The notes below the pieces were generated by a model. That model saw nothing but the letters and a program-made list of their open reading frames with translations. It was not told where the DNA came from and made no database searches. From positions 1 through 64,000 of the forward strand of contig REAS01000043.1 of assembly GCA_004294495.1 (NCBI GenBank): 64,000 nucleotides of DNA, written 5' to 3'. Source of the DNA: Sphingobacteriales bacterium. GTDB taxonomy: Bacteria > Bacteroidota > Bacteroidia > Sphingobacteriales > Sphingobacteriaceae. The position numbers were made by a program, and so were the translations under genes. Of this stretch, positions 19,071-26,736 are shown in pieces (positions within the stretch are counted from its first letter, which is position 1; each line of letters begins with the position of its first letter).

Positions 19071-19108
19071 TAATTTTTAGATTAACCTAAAAATTATATT
19101 AGCTTTGT
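19071..19108 (+). promoter_or_regulatory. MntR-type operator overlapping the mntR-mntH promoter
   Basis: A 28-bp palindrome has perfect 11-bp arms, ATAATTTTTAG (19071-19081) and CTAAAAATTAT (19088-19098), around ATTAAC. The core TTTAGATTAACCTAAA resembles DtxR/MntR boxes. A perfect -7 box, TAGCTTTG, follows at 19101-19108. The operator therefore covers the -33 region, the expected place for metal-dependent repression of the mntR-mntH operon that begins 18 bp later. Confidence 0.7.
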
Positions 19109-19125
19109 GAATAAGCACTTTTATC

Positions 19126-19785
19126 ATGTTAGCAACCTCATTTACAGAAGAAAATTACCTAAAAACAATTTTTCATTTAAGCACTCCTCAAACGGTTGCG
19201 GTAAATACCAATGCCATTGCCGATGTATTAAAAACAAAAGCAGCATCGGTAACTGATATGCTTAAAAAGCTTGCCGAAAAAGATTTTATAAATTACGTAA
19301 AATATCAAGGCGTAACTTTAACCCCAAAAGGCAACCAAACCGCATTAAATATTATTAGAAAGCACCGTTTGTGGGAGGTATTTTTGGTTGATAAATTAAA
19401 TTTTAAGTGGGATGAGGTACATGATTTAGCCGAAGACTTAGAACATATTAACTCCACCAAACTTATTAATAGTTTAGATGAGTTTTTAGGGTTTCCGAAA
19501 TTTGACCCACACGGAGACCCAATACCCGACAAAAACGGAGTTTTAAACGAACCTGCACTTTTACCTGTCTCTAAAATGAAAATTAACCAAACAGGTATTA
19601 TTAGTGGAGTAAGAGAGCACACAAGCGTTTTTTTAAATTATTTAGAAAAAGTAGGATTAGTTTTAGGTAAAAAAATACTTATTAAAGAAACCATAGAGTT
19701 TGATGGCTCGGTAATTATAGATATTGATGGCAAAGCGCAAACCATAAGCCGCGATGTAGCAAAAAATTTACTTACAGCCGTATGA
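19126..19785 (+). CDS. mntR: Manganese-responsive DtxR/MntR family repressor
   Basis: A 219-aa metal-dependent repressor. A winged helix (about 1-65) is followed by the dimerisation and metal-binding domain (about 70-140) and an SH3-like FeoA domain at the C-terminus. Putative ligands align with DtxR/MntR: H80, E84, H99, E103, E106 and H107. The position that is Cys102 in iron-sensing DtxR is Glu103 here, as in manganese-sensing MntR. Its stop overlaps the mntH start by 4 bp (ATGA), so the two are translationally coupled. A strong palindromic operator lies in the promoter. It should shut off manganese uptake when Mn(II) is plentiful. Confidence 0.9.
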   Translation: MLATSFTEENYLKTIFHLSTPQTVAVNTNAIADVLKTKAASVTDMLKKLAEKDFINYVKYQGVTLTPKGNQTALNIIRKHRLWEVFLVDKLNFKWDEVHDLAEDLEHINSTKLINSLDEFLGFPKFDPHGDPIPDKNGVLNEPALLPVSKMKINQTGIISGVREHTSVFLNYLEKVGLVLGKKILIKETIEFDGSVIIDIDGKAQTISRDVAKNLLTAV

Positions 19786-21656
19786 AAGGTATAAGCCCAC
19801 AATCGTTAAGCGAAGTTTTTGCATCCGTTGAAACCAATAAAAAAAAAGGCTGGAAAAAAATATTTGCCTTTATAGGCCCAGCCTATTTAGTTAGCGTAGG
19901 TTATATGGATCCAGGGAATTGGGCTACAGATATTGCCGGAGGTTCGCAATTTGGTTACCAATTAATTTGGGTTTTGTTAATGTCTAATCTAATTGCTTTA
20001 TTATTACAATCGTTAAGTGCCCGTTTGGGGATTGTAAGAGGGCTTGATTTGGCACAAGCATCAAAAACCGAATATCCAAATTGGGCAAATATTCCGCTGT
20101 ATGTTTTAGCGCAAATTGCCATTATAGCTTGCGATTTGGCCGAAATTATTGGTATGGCCATTGGCTTAAATTTACTTTTTGGCTTGCCTTTAATTTGGGG
20201 AATTGTGATTACAGTTTTCGATACGTTATTGTTGCTTTTTTTATTAAAACGTGGCATGCGTACCATGGAACGGTTTATTGTTTCAATGGTGTTTATAATT
20301 GGGATAGCTTTTTTGGTTGAAATGTTTATAGTAAGCCCGGTTTATACCGATGTTTTAAAAGGGTTTTTACCTACAGCATTAAACAACCAAGCGTTGTACA
20401 TTGCTATAGGAATAATTGGGGCAACGGTTATGCCGCATAACCTTTATCTCCACTCGTCGTTGGTGCAAACCCGTAAAATAGAACGCACACCTAAAGGAAT
20501 AAAAGAAGCTTTAAAATTTAACTTTATTGATACCACCATTGCGCTAAACTTGGCTTTTTTGGTAAACTCGGCTATACTAATTTTAGCCGCTGCCGCATTT
20601 TATGTTAACGGACATTACCAAGTGGCCGAAATACAAGATGCTTACCGACTGCTCGAAAAAATATTTGGTAAAGCGGCTCCCACCCTTTTTGCAATTGCGT
20701 TAATAGCATCGGGGCAAAGCTCAACCATTACTGGTACTTTAGCGGGCCAAATTGTTATGGAAGGGCATTTAAATTTACGTATCGAGCCTTGGCTTAGAAG
20801 GTTAATAACTCGTTTACTAGCCATAATTCCAGCATTTTGCACTATTTTGTTTTTTGGAGACAGTGCTTTGGGAAGCCTGCTAATTTTATCGCAAGTGGTG
20901 TTAAGTTTGCAATTGGGTTTTGCCATTATTCCTTTAATTCATTTTAACTCCGATAAAAAATTAATGGATGAATTTGCCATAAAATTGTGGGTAAAAATAT
21001 TAGCCTGGCTAAGTGCATTAATAATTATTGGCTTAAATATAAAGTTGGTTTTTAGTCAAATTACCATTTGGATTACAACAGCAGGTAGCTATACTTTTTT
21101 AATTTATTTAGTGGTTATTCCAATAGCGGTAGCTTGCTTTGCACTATTAATTTATGTGTTTATAAAGCCGTTTTTAAAACAAAATACCACTTTAAAAAAA
21201 CAATTGCCACACGGCGAAGCATTGTACATACATACCGAGCGTAAAATTGAATATAAAAACATTGGTATTACAATTGATTTTTCGGGTAACGATGAAAAAG
21301 TAATAAATAACGCACTAAACCAAGGCGGTAAAATTGCACTATATACTTTTATACACATTGTTGAAACCGCTGGCGCTACCTACCACGGCAATAAAGTTAT
21401 GGACAGGGAAACCCAACTAGACGAAACCAACATTAAAAAATACACCACAAACTTGACAAATATGGGCTATCTAAGCCACTATAAAATAGGTTACGGCAGC
21501 ACAGCATCGGCTATAGCCAAAATTGTAGAAATCAATAAAATTGATTTATTAGTAATGGGCGCACATGGGCATAAGGGTTTTAAAGATATTATTTTTGGCC
21601 AAACTGTTGATGCTGTACGGCATAAAATTAAAGTGCCCGTATTAATTGTGAATTGA
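19782..21656 (+). CDS. mntH: Nramp-family Mn(II)/H+ symporter fused to a C-terminal universal stress protein domain
   Basis: A 624-aa inner-membrane transporter for divalent metals, probably Mn(II). Residues ~1-465 carry about eleven helices with the Nramp signatures DPGNWATDIAGGS (helix 1) and MPHNLYLHSSLVQ (helix 6), whose Asp, Asn, Ala/Met and His contribute to metal binding and proton transfer. The final ~145 residues form a UspA-like domain with the nucleotide-binding pattern GAHGHKGFKDIIFGQTVD. Typical MntH is ~410-450 aa, so the extra domain is a fusion, known in some Bacteroidota. It probably regulates transport, perhaps through ATP. Co-transcribed with mntR. Confidence 0.92.
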   Translation: MKGISPQSLSEVFASVETNKKKGWKKIFAFIGPAYLVSVGYMDPGNWATDIAGGSQFGYQLIWVLLMSNLIALLLQSLSARLGIVRGLDLAQASKTEYPNWANIPLYVLAQIAIIACDLAEIIGMAIGLNLLFGLPLIWGIVITVFDTLLLLFLLKRGMRTMERFIVSMVFIIGIAFLVEMFIVSPVYTDVLKGFLPTALNNQALYIAIGIIGATVMPHNLYLHSSLVQTRKIERTPKGIKEALKFNFIDTTIALNLAFLVNSAILILAAAAFYVNGHYQVAEIQDAYRLLEKIFGKAAPTLFAIALIASGQSSTITGTLAGQIVMEGHLNLRIEPWLRRLITRLLAIIPAFCTILFFGDSALGSLLILSQVVLSLQLGFAIIPLIHFNSDKKLMDEFAIKLWVKILAWLSALIIIGLNIKLVFSQITIWITTAGSYTFLIYLVVIPIAVACFALLIYVFIKPFLKQNTTLKKQLPHGEALYIHTERKIEYKNIGITIDFSGNDEKVINNALNQGGKIALYTFIHIVETAGATYHGNKVMDRETQLDETNIKKYTTNLTNMGYLSHYKIGYGSTASAIAKIVEINKIDLLVMGAHGHKGFKDIIFGQTVDAVRHKIKVPVLIVN

Positions 21657-21733
21657 TTATTTAAGCTAATTTAATTTTTGTTACAAGATAAAATCCACAC
21701 TTAAAAACAAGTTCTTCGTTAGCTTAAAATCAT

Positions 21734-22801
21734 TTAAATTTTATTTGGATACCATTTCCTTTTAAACCAAAAAGCAACGTTAACTAACAATATTAATGCG
21801 GGTACTTCTACTAAAGGTCCAACAACTCCTGCAAAAGCTTGCCCACTATTTATGCCAAATACACCAATGGCTACCGCAATTGCTAACTCAAAATTATTAC
21901 CTGTTGCTGTAAATGCAATGGCAGTGTTTTTAGAATAATCTACACCCATTTTTTTACCGATGATGAAGCTTATTAAAAACATGACGATAAAATAAATTAC
22001 CAACGGTATTGCAATTTTTACCACATCAAAAGGAATTTGTACAATCATTTTCCCTTTTAAACTAAACATTAAAACTATGGTAAAAAGCAAGGCAATTAAA
22101 GTTATTGGCGATACTACAGGCAAGTATTTATTGTTAAACCAATCTAACCCTTTTAATTTTATAAGTACAACACGACTTACAATTGCTGAAAAAAAAGGAA
22201 TACCCAAATAAATTAAAACACTTTTGGCTATTTCCCATATTCCAATGTTTAATGCTATACTTTTAATACCAAAATATGGAGGCAAAAAAGTGATAAACAA
22301 CCAAGCATAAACACTATAAAAAAATATCTGAAAAATGCTATTAAGTGCTACCAAACCTGCTGCATATTCTCTATTTCCATCGGCTAATTCGTTCCAAACT
22401 ATTACCATTGCTATACACCTTGCAATTCCTATCAAAATTAATCCCATCATATATTCTGGCTGATTATGAAAGAATATAATTGCCAAAAAAAACACTAATG
22501 TAGGGCCAATAACCCAGTTAAGTAATAGCGAGACACTTAATATTTTGGTGTTTTTAAATACTTCCCCCATTTTCTCAAACCTAACTTTTGCCAAGGGCGG
22601 ATACATCATTAATATTAACCCAATGGCCAATGGAATGTTGGTGCTACCACTTGAAAATGAATTTATATAATGTGATGAGTTTGTGAAAAAATATCCAATT
22701 CCTACCCCAATAAACATGGCAATAAAAATCCATAATGTTAAAAAACGATCTAGAAAACTTAGATTTTTTCTTTGTGCTGGGTTACAGTTTATCGCACTCA
22801 T
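21734..22801 (-). CDS. acr3: ACR3-type arsenite efflux transporter
   Basis: A 355-aa inner-membrane carrier with ten predicted helices that expels arsenite (and perhaps antimonite). Characteristic phrases are LPPFGIK-like loops, [18 protein letters not shown] and [18 protein letters not shown]. The conserved Cys falls at residue 129 and the conserved Glu near 305, the residues known to be needed in characterised ACR3 proteins. It is the last gene of the leftward arsenic operon (arsR, DUF6428-like, phosphatase/reductase, acr3) and starts about 50 bp after the reductase gene. The product is sometimes misnamed ArsB; the sequence is ACR3. Confidence 0.93.
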   Translation of the reverse strand: MSAINCNPAQRKNLSFLDRFLTLWIFIAMFIGVGIGYFFTNSSHYINSFSSGSTNIPLAIGLILMMYPPLAKVRFEKMGEVFKNTKILSVSLLLNWVIGPTLVFFLAIIFFHNQPEYMMGLILIGIARCIAMVIVWNELADGNREYAAGLVALNSIFQIFFYSVYAWLFITFLPPYFGIKSIALNIGIWEIAKSVLIYLGIPFFSAIVSRVVLIKLKGLDWFNNKYLPVVSPITLIALLFTIVLMFSLKGKMIVQIPFDVVKIAIPLVIYFIVMFLISFIIGKKMGVDYSKNTAIAFTATGNNFELAIAVAIGVFGINSGQAFAGVVGPLVEVPALILLVNVAFWFKRKWYPNKI

Positions 22802-22854
22802 GATTTTATTGGTTTATGTTTAATTTATACTGGTCTTAAGTTGGATTAAGATAA

Positions 22855-23466
22855 TTAGGGTTTGATTAAAGAAAAAGCATACAAGCATTCCATCGCAATT
22901 TGATTGCTGCGTTCGGTATATTTTTCGTTTTGTAGCACCGTATTGTCATAAGCTTTTGGATCAAAATATGTAGTGCCAATTCGCAAATCGCAGCCTGCAA
23001 TAAAAGGGCAGTTTTCATCGGCATCGCCACAAGTCATTACTGCTACAAAATTTTCTTTAGGCAAACTATCACTGTCAATTGTTTTAGAGAAACAAATACT
23101 CGATTTGCTCTCCCCAAAAGTTACTTCATATATAGGATTGTTAGATTCGTCTTTTTTTTCAACCTCAAAACCTGCCGAAAAAAGAGCGTTAATGGCGTTT
23201 AAATTAAATGCAGTTGCTTCTGTACCCGCCGAAAATGTATTAATATTAAAGCCGTAAAAATCGGCAGCAACTTTTGCCCAAACTTGCCCTAAATGGCTCC
23301 TACGCGAATTGTGTGTACACACGTATACCAAGTTAATTTCTTTATTTAAGTTTAATTTTCCTTGAATATTTTCCGCTAGTTTTTCAAGCAATACTTTTCT
23401 ATCTGCACTAATTTCTTTAAAATTTTTGCTAATAATTTCGCAACGATTTTTAATGTCTGGGTTCAT
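22855..23466 (-). CDS. Arsenate reductase-like low-molecular-weight phosphatase family protein
   Basis: A 203-aa protein of the low-molecular-weight tyrosine phosphatase fold used by thioredoxin-type arsenate reductases. The phosphate/arsenate loop CX5R is C50-THNSR-R56 in VYVCTHNSRRSHLG. Other cysteines (around CGDADENCPFIAGCD) could shuttle disulfides during reduction of arsenate to arsenite. A helical N-terminal extension of ~40 residues precedes the fold, as in Bacteroidota ars operons. It lies between the broken DUF6428-like gene and acr3, so arsenate reduction feeding arsenite export is the natural role. A true protein phosphatase cannot be excluded. Confidence 0.85.
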   Translation of the reverse strand: MNPDIKNRCEIISKNFKEISADRKVLLEKLAENIQGKLNLNKEINLVYVCTHNSRRSHLGQVWAKVAADFYGFNINTFSAGTEATAFNLNAINALFSAGFEVEKKDESNNPIYEVTFGESKSSICFSKTIDSDSLPKENFVAVMTCGDADENCPFIAGCDLRIGTTYFDPKAYDNTVLQNEKYTERSNQIAMECLYAFSLIKP

Positions 23467-23491
23467 AATAATATGATTTTTTTAGAAAATT

Positions 23492-23953
23492 TTAGCAACA
23501 ACCGCCACCTGGGGTACAATTGTTTGGGGTTATTACTGTTTGCATTTTTTGTTTTTCGGGTATAATACCACATGCATCGCTTGCCAAGCAAGCGGTTTGT
23601 TTTGGCACTAATTCAAAGTCTGTTCCATTGAAATCTAAATCATATTTACCAATAGTTTCGGATTGATATTCGACTTCAATTTCTAAATCGCCAATGCCTA
23701 ACTTGGCTTCCGATAGGGCAATAATGTTTAAAAGTTTTTATGGCTTTAAGCGATGCTCGAAATCGTTGGCATCCCATAACTGAAAGTTTACTACTTTCTC
23801 TATACGCTCCACACCGCCACAATCTATAAAGTGCTTAGTAACCAAACCAACTTCGGTAACATGAAAATGTTGGGGAACATAATCACCTGTTGACAATTTA
23901 AAATTTACAGCCTCGGCTGTTGAAAGATGTTTTTTAATTTCCGATAATTTCAT
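23492..23953 (-). pseudogene. DUF6428-like arsenic-operon gene interrupted by an in-frame TAA
   Basis: The first part (23738-23953) encodes 71 aa ending DFEHRLKP, followed by a TAA stop. Directly after that stop, in the same frame, coding sequence continues for 81 more residues (KLLNIIALSEAKLGIGDLEI onward) to a real stop at 23492, ending CTPGGGCC. From memory, intact homologues in Bacteroidota ars operons are single proteins of about 155 aa running through this point with PxKLL, so one codon has become a nonsense codon. Everything else looks intact, suggesting a recent mutation, readthrough, or a sequencing error. The Cys-rich tail might bind metal; function is unknown. Confidence 0.8.
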
Positions 23954-23970
23954 ATTTTTTGCTTTTCAGG

Positions 23971-24303
23971 TTAACAACAATTACTTTTTTTCATTTCTAA
24001 TTTGCCCGTAATGTTTCCGAAATAAGATTGCAAAATGTTAAACGCTTTTTCGTTAATGCAGTAACAAATAGTGTTTCCTTCAATTTCGCCTTTTATAAGA
24101 CCGGCATTTTTTAATTCTTTTAAATGTTGCGAAACAGTAGGTTGCGCCAAGGGCAATTCGTTTACAATGTCGCCACAAATGCAAGTTTCTACGTTTAATA
24201 AATATTCCATAATGGCAATACGAGCAGGATGACCTAATGCTTTTGCAAGTGTGGCAATTTGGTTTTGCTTGTCGCTATAATGTTCAGTATTTGTGGCCCC
24301 CAT
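23971..24303 (-). CDS. arsR: ArsR family metalloregulator
   Basis: A 110-aa winged-helix repressor that leaves DNA when it binds arsenite. The HTH is around LPLAQPTVSQHLKELKNAGLI. The arsenic-site cysteines typical of ArsR are C41 and C43 in ETCICGD, and another Cys pair ends the protein (NCC). It is the first gene of a leftward operon that ends with acr3. A 16-bp perfect palindrome sits 10 bp upstream of the start codon and is the probable operator. Repeat copy 3 lies just upstream of the promoter region. Confidence 0.93.
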   Translation of the reverse strand: MGATNTEHYSDKQNQIATLAKALGHPARIAIMEYLLNVETCICGDIVNELPLAQPTVSQHLKELKNAGLIKGEIEGNTICYCINEKAFNILQSYFGNITGKLEMKKSNCC

Positions 24304-24312
24304 ACAGTAATT

Positions 24313-24328
24313 TAATATTGCAATATTA
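24313..24328. promoter_or_regulatory. Candidate ArsR operator
   Basis: TAATATTGCAATATTA is a perfect 16-bp palindrome, 10 bp upstream of the arsR start. The second half overlaps a further partial repeat (TTACGATATAT). Its form and place suit ArsR self-repression. Confidence 0.55.
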
Positions 24329-24380
24329 CGATATATAAATTTAATAATGAAACAAATTTTATAGCAAATGTTTTTATGTA

Positions 24381-24395
24381 AACCTGAGTTCGATA
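24381..24395 (+). repeat. Solitary end of the MITE-like repeat
   Basis: AACCTGAGTTCGATA repeats 14 of the 15 bases of the element's terminal repeat, 27 bp before copy 3 and in the same direction as copy 3's left end. No arm sequence follows it (next comes TCAGATGATT). It may be the scar of a deleted or imperfectly excised copy. Confidence 0.65.
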
Positions 24396-24421
24396 TCAGA
24401 TGATTTTTATATTTTAGTAAT

Positions 24422-24635
24422 AACCTGAGTTCGATTAATAAATGTTGTTTTTGTAATGATTAGGGCGTTTAAACACGCTCTTCGCTCTATCTTTTTTTAT
24501 TTATCTATACCCCCGCCCCCCGAAGGGGGAGTTTCGGCGTAAAAAAAGGATGCCGCTGCGATCGTTAACGCAAAAAATAGTTTATAACATTGATAAACAG
24601 TAATTTATACTATAAATAACAATCGAACTCAGGTA
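24422..24635 (-). mobile_element. MITE-like repeat element, copy 3 (inverted)
   Basis: A 214-bp element in the opposite orientation to copies 1 and 2. The left end is AACCTGAGTTCGATT; the right end is its reverse complement except for the last base (GGTA instead of GGTT). The 3-bp duplication is AAT at 24419-24421 and AAT at 24636-24638. Read in the opposite direction, both arms are nearly identical to copy 1, but the centre (CCCCCTTCGGGGGGCGGGGG region) is like copy 2. It lies upstream of the arsR promoter region, with a solitary extra end 27 bp to its left. Confidence 0.8.
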
Positions 24636-24638
24636 AAT

Positions 24639-25478
24639 AATTAAGGCAAAGGGTAAATTAGAATAGCGATACGCAAACAACTTGGTTTTTCGAAACATAA
24701 CCTAAAAAGTACAGTTAACATTTGGATAAATGCGATACCTTCTCACCAAAGCCCACGCAGCAAAAATACTTAAAGGTTGTGCACACACTTTATCACCAAC
24801 GGCTACATATCTATGAGGCTAAAAAACTTTAGGTATACCATCGAATAAACCGAACCACGTTAAAAGAGATGGACATCAAGCTTTTGGCAAAGCCACTCGG
24901 AAGACCATCGGCGTTAAAGAAAGAATTCGTAAGACTAGAAAAAAAATCCGAAAGAAAGTAAGTTTGGACAAGCAAAAAAAGGCTATGGTTTAGTTAACAT
25001 AAAAGTTCTTTAAAACTCACCTGCGAATCTTGGATTTGCAAGCATCTTTATGGTGCTTAGCCTTGGCAAACTGGCGTAGATGGAAAAATTTAGCAATTAT
25101 TTTTGGGTAGTTATTTAGCGAAAATATGAAGTATCTGCTTTAAATTATTGAAACGAAAAAAGATAGACTAACGTTGTGGTATGCTTGGTTTACACCACAA
25201 ACCAATATAAATTGGTGTTAATGTATGAGTTTTCTGCAGACCATAATTATCGTAATTGTTTGTTAGGGAATTAAATAATATTACCAGCTTAAACTAACGA
25301 AAATTAGATAAAACAAACCTTACTAAACCACGAAATTATAACAACAGGATGTTGTAAGTCAGTTTAGTTTGTAAACTTTTCTTGATACAAATTAAATTTA
25401 AAAGCCCTCGCAATTATCCTGAAATTTTATTCTTAATTTAATAGAGTAGTTAACTAGTTTATGCTTAATTTTCTAAAA
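24639..25478. other. 840-bp region without an intact gene; decayed sequence at its left end
   Basis: Apart from the possible coding relics at 24663-24961, I see no gene. Short protein-like stretches continue to about 25110 (+ strand) but are broken by stops. The rest to 25478 is AT-rich and featureless. The region separates the arsenic operon from the leftward MFS gene and looks like a graveyard for mobile DNA. Confidence 0.45.
24663..24961 (+). pseudogene. Decayed coding relic, possibly transposase or other DNA-binding protein
   Basis: Two neighbouring frames look like former protein. The first (24663-24770) reads IAIRKQLGFSKHNLKSTVNI and onward to a stop, similar in character to a helix-turn-helix. 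The second, in another frame (24773-24961), includes LYHQRLHIYEAKKL, a TAG stop, then LAKPLGRPSALKKEF before a TAA. Neither has a proper start. Together they suggest a small DNA-binding gene ruined by frameshift and nonsense mutations. The family is not identified, and chance cannot be excluded for parts of it. Confidence 0.35.
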
Positions 25479-26729
25479 TTAATTGTTCGCCAATTCATCT
25501 AAACTTTTATGCACAAAAGCTTTAGTTTTTAACCATGTAATACCCACAACACTTAACGTTACGCAACCACCAAAAACTATAGCGGGTACAGTACCCATTA
25601 AACGAGCGGTTAAGCCCGACTCGAACTGCCCAATCTCATTTGATGAACCTATAAACATAGAGTTTACCGCCGAAACTCTACCCCGCATTTCATCGGGCGT
25701 AAGCATTTGCAATAATGTAGAACGAATAATTACACTCACGCTATCAAAGCCACCCTCTAAAACTAAAAACATGATAGAAAGGTAATAGCTGCGAGATAAA
25801 CCGAAGCCAATTATACAAATACCAAAACCTGTAATGGCAATTAGTAAGTTGCGCCAAGGCTTGTTCATAGGCGAAAATCTTGTCATGGCAAACATAGTAA
25901 CTACAGCCCCAATGGCTGGTGCAGCTCGCATAAAACCAAATTCTTGAGCACCAACATTTAATACTTCTCGGGCAACAACAGGTATTAAAGCAACAGCACC
26001 TCCAAAAAATACAGAAAACAAATCAAGACTTAGTGCGCCAACAATAATTTTATTTTTAAAAACAAATTTTAATCCTTCGCTTAAACTTTCATAAATATTT
26101 GTGCTGGGAACAAATACGGGAGGCCGTCTTTTAATAAAAAAAACACAGCCTAAAGAAAACAACATAAAAACTAAAACTAATATAAACGAATGATTTAACC
26201 CTGCAAAACCGTACATTAAACCTCCTAAAGCTGGCCCAATAATTGAACCTGTTTGCCAGATAGAACTGTTCCATGTAGACGAATTGGCGTAGTGCTCTCG
26301 TTTTATAATCATACTCATTAACGAAAAAGCGGCAGGTGCATAAAATCCTCGGGCTAACCCAATAATAAATATAATTACATAAATTAATAACACTAGTTTT
26401 AGCGTACCTAATTGCGTTGCAATTTGTGGCAGTGTAATAAAGTACAACAATGCCGACGCTATAAGCATAACCGCTAAAACCCAACGTAGTAAAAGTGCTC
26501 TATCGGCTTTATCGGCAATATAGCCACTGTAAAGTGCAATGCCTATGGCAGGTAAAGCTTCGGCCAAGCCAATTAAACCTAACGATAATGGATTTTTTGT
26601 AATACTGTAAACATACCAACCAATTATTACAGCCTGCACTTGATAGGCAAGGGTTAAAAAAAATCGCATGGATAAAAAAAATCTAAATTCGGGGTAGCTA
26701 AGGGCAATATATGGCTGCTTTTTTAACAT
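25479..26729 (-). CDS. MFS transporter (EntS/MFS_3-like exporter)
   Basis: A 416-aa inner-membrane protein with twelve predicted helices. The N-terminal part carries the MFS loop pattern GYIADKADRALLLRWVL between helices 2 and 3. Phrases such as GPALGGLMYGFAGL and TPDEMRGRVSAVNSMFIGSSNEIGQFESG are typical of the MFS_3 group that includes enterobactin exporter EntS and macrolide efflux proteins. The substrate is unknown. It lies 7 bp downstream of recG on the same strand and is probably the last gene of that leftward transcription unit. A drug or siderophore exporter is possible but not shown. Confidence 0.85.
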   Translation of the reverse strand: MLKKQPYIALSYPEFRFFLSMRFFLTLAYQVQAVIIGWYVYSITKNPLSLGLIGLAEALPAIGIALYSGYIADKADRALLLRWVLAVMLIASALLYFITLPQIATQLGTLKLVLLIYVIIFIIGLARGFYAPAAFSLMSMIIKREHYANSSTWNSSIWQTGSIIGPALGGLMYGFAGLNHSFILVLVFMLFSLGCVFFIKRRPPVFVPSTNIYESLSEGLKFVFKNKIIVGALSLDLFSVFFGGAVALIPVVAREVLNVGAQEFGFMRAAPAIGAVVTMFAMTRFSPMNKPWRNLLIAITGFGICIIGFGLSRSYYLSIMFLVLEGGFDSVSVIIRSTLLQMLTPDEMRGRVSAVNSMFIGSSNEIGQFESGLTARLMGTVPAIVFGGCVTLSVVGITWLKTKAFVHKSLDELANN

Positions 26730-26736
26730 AATTTTT

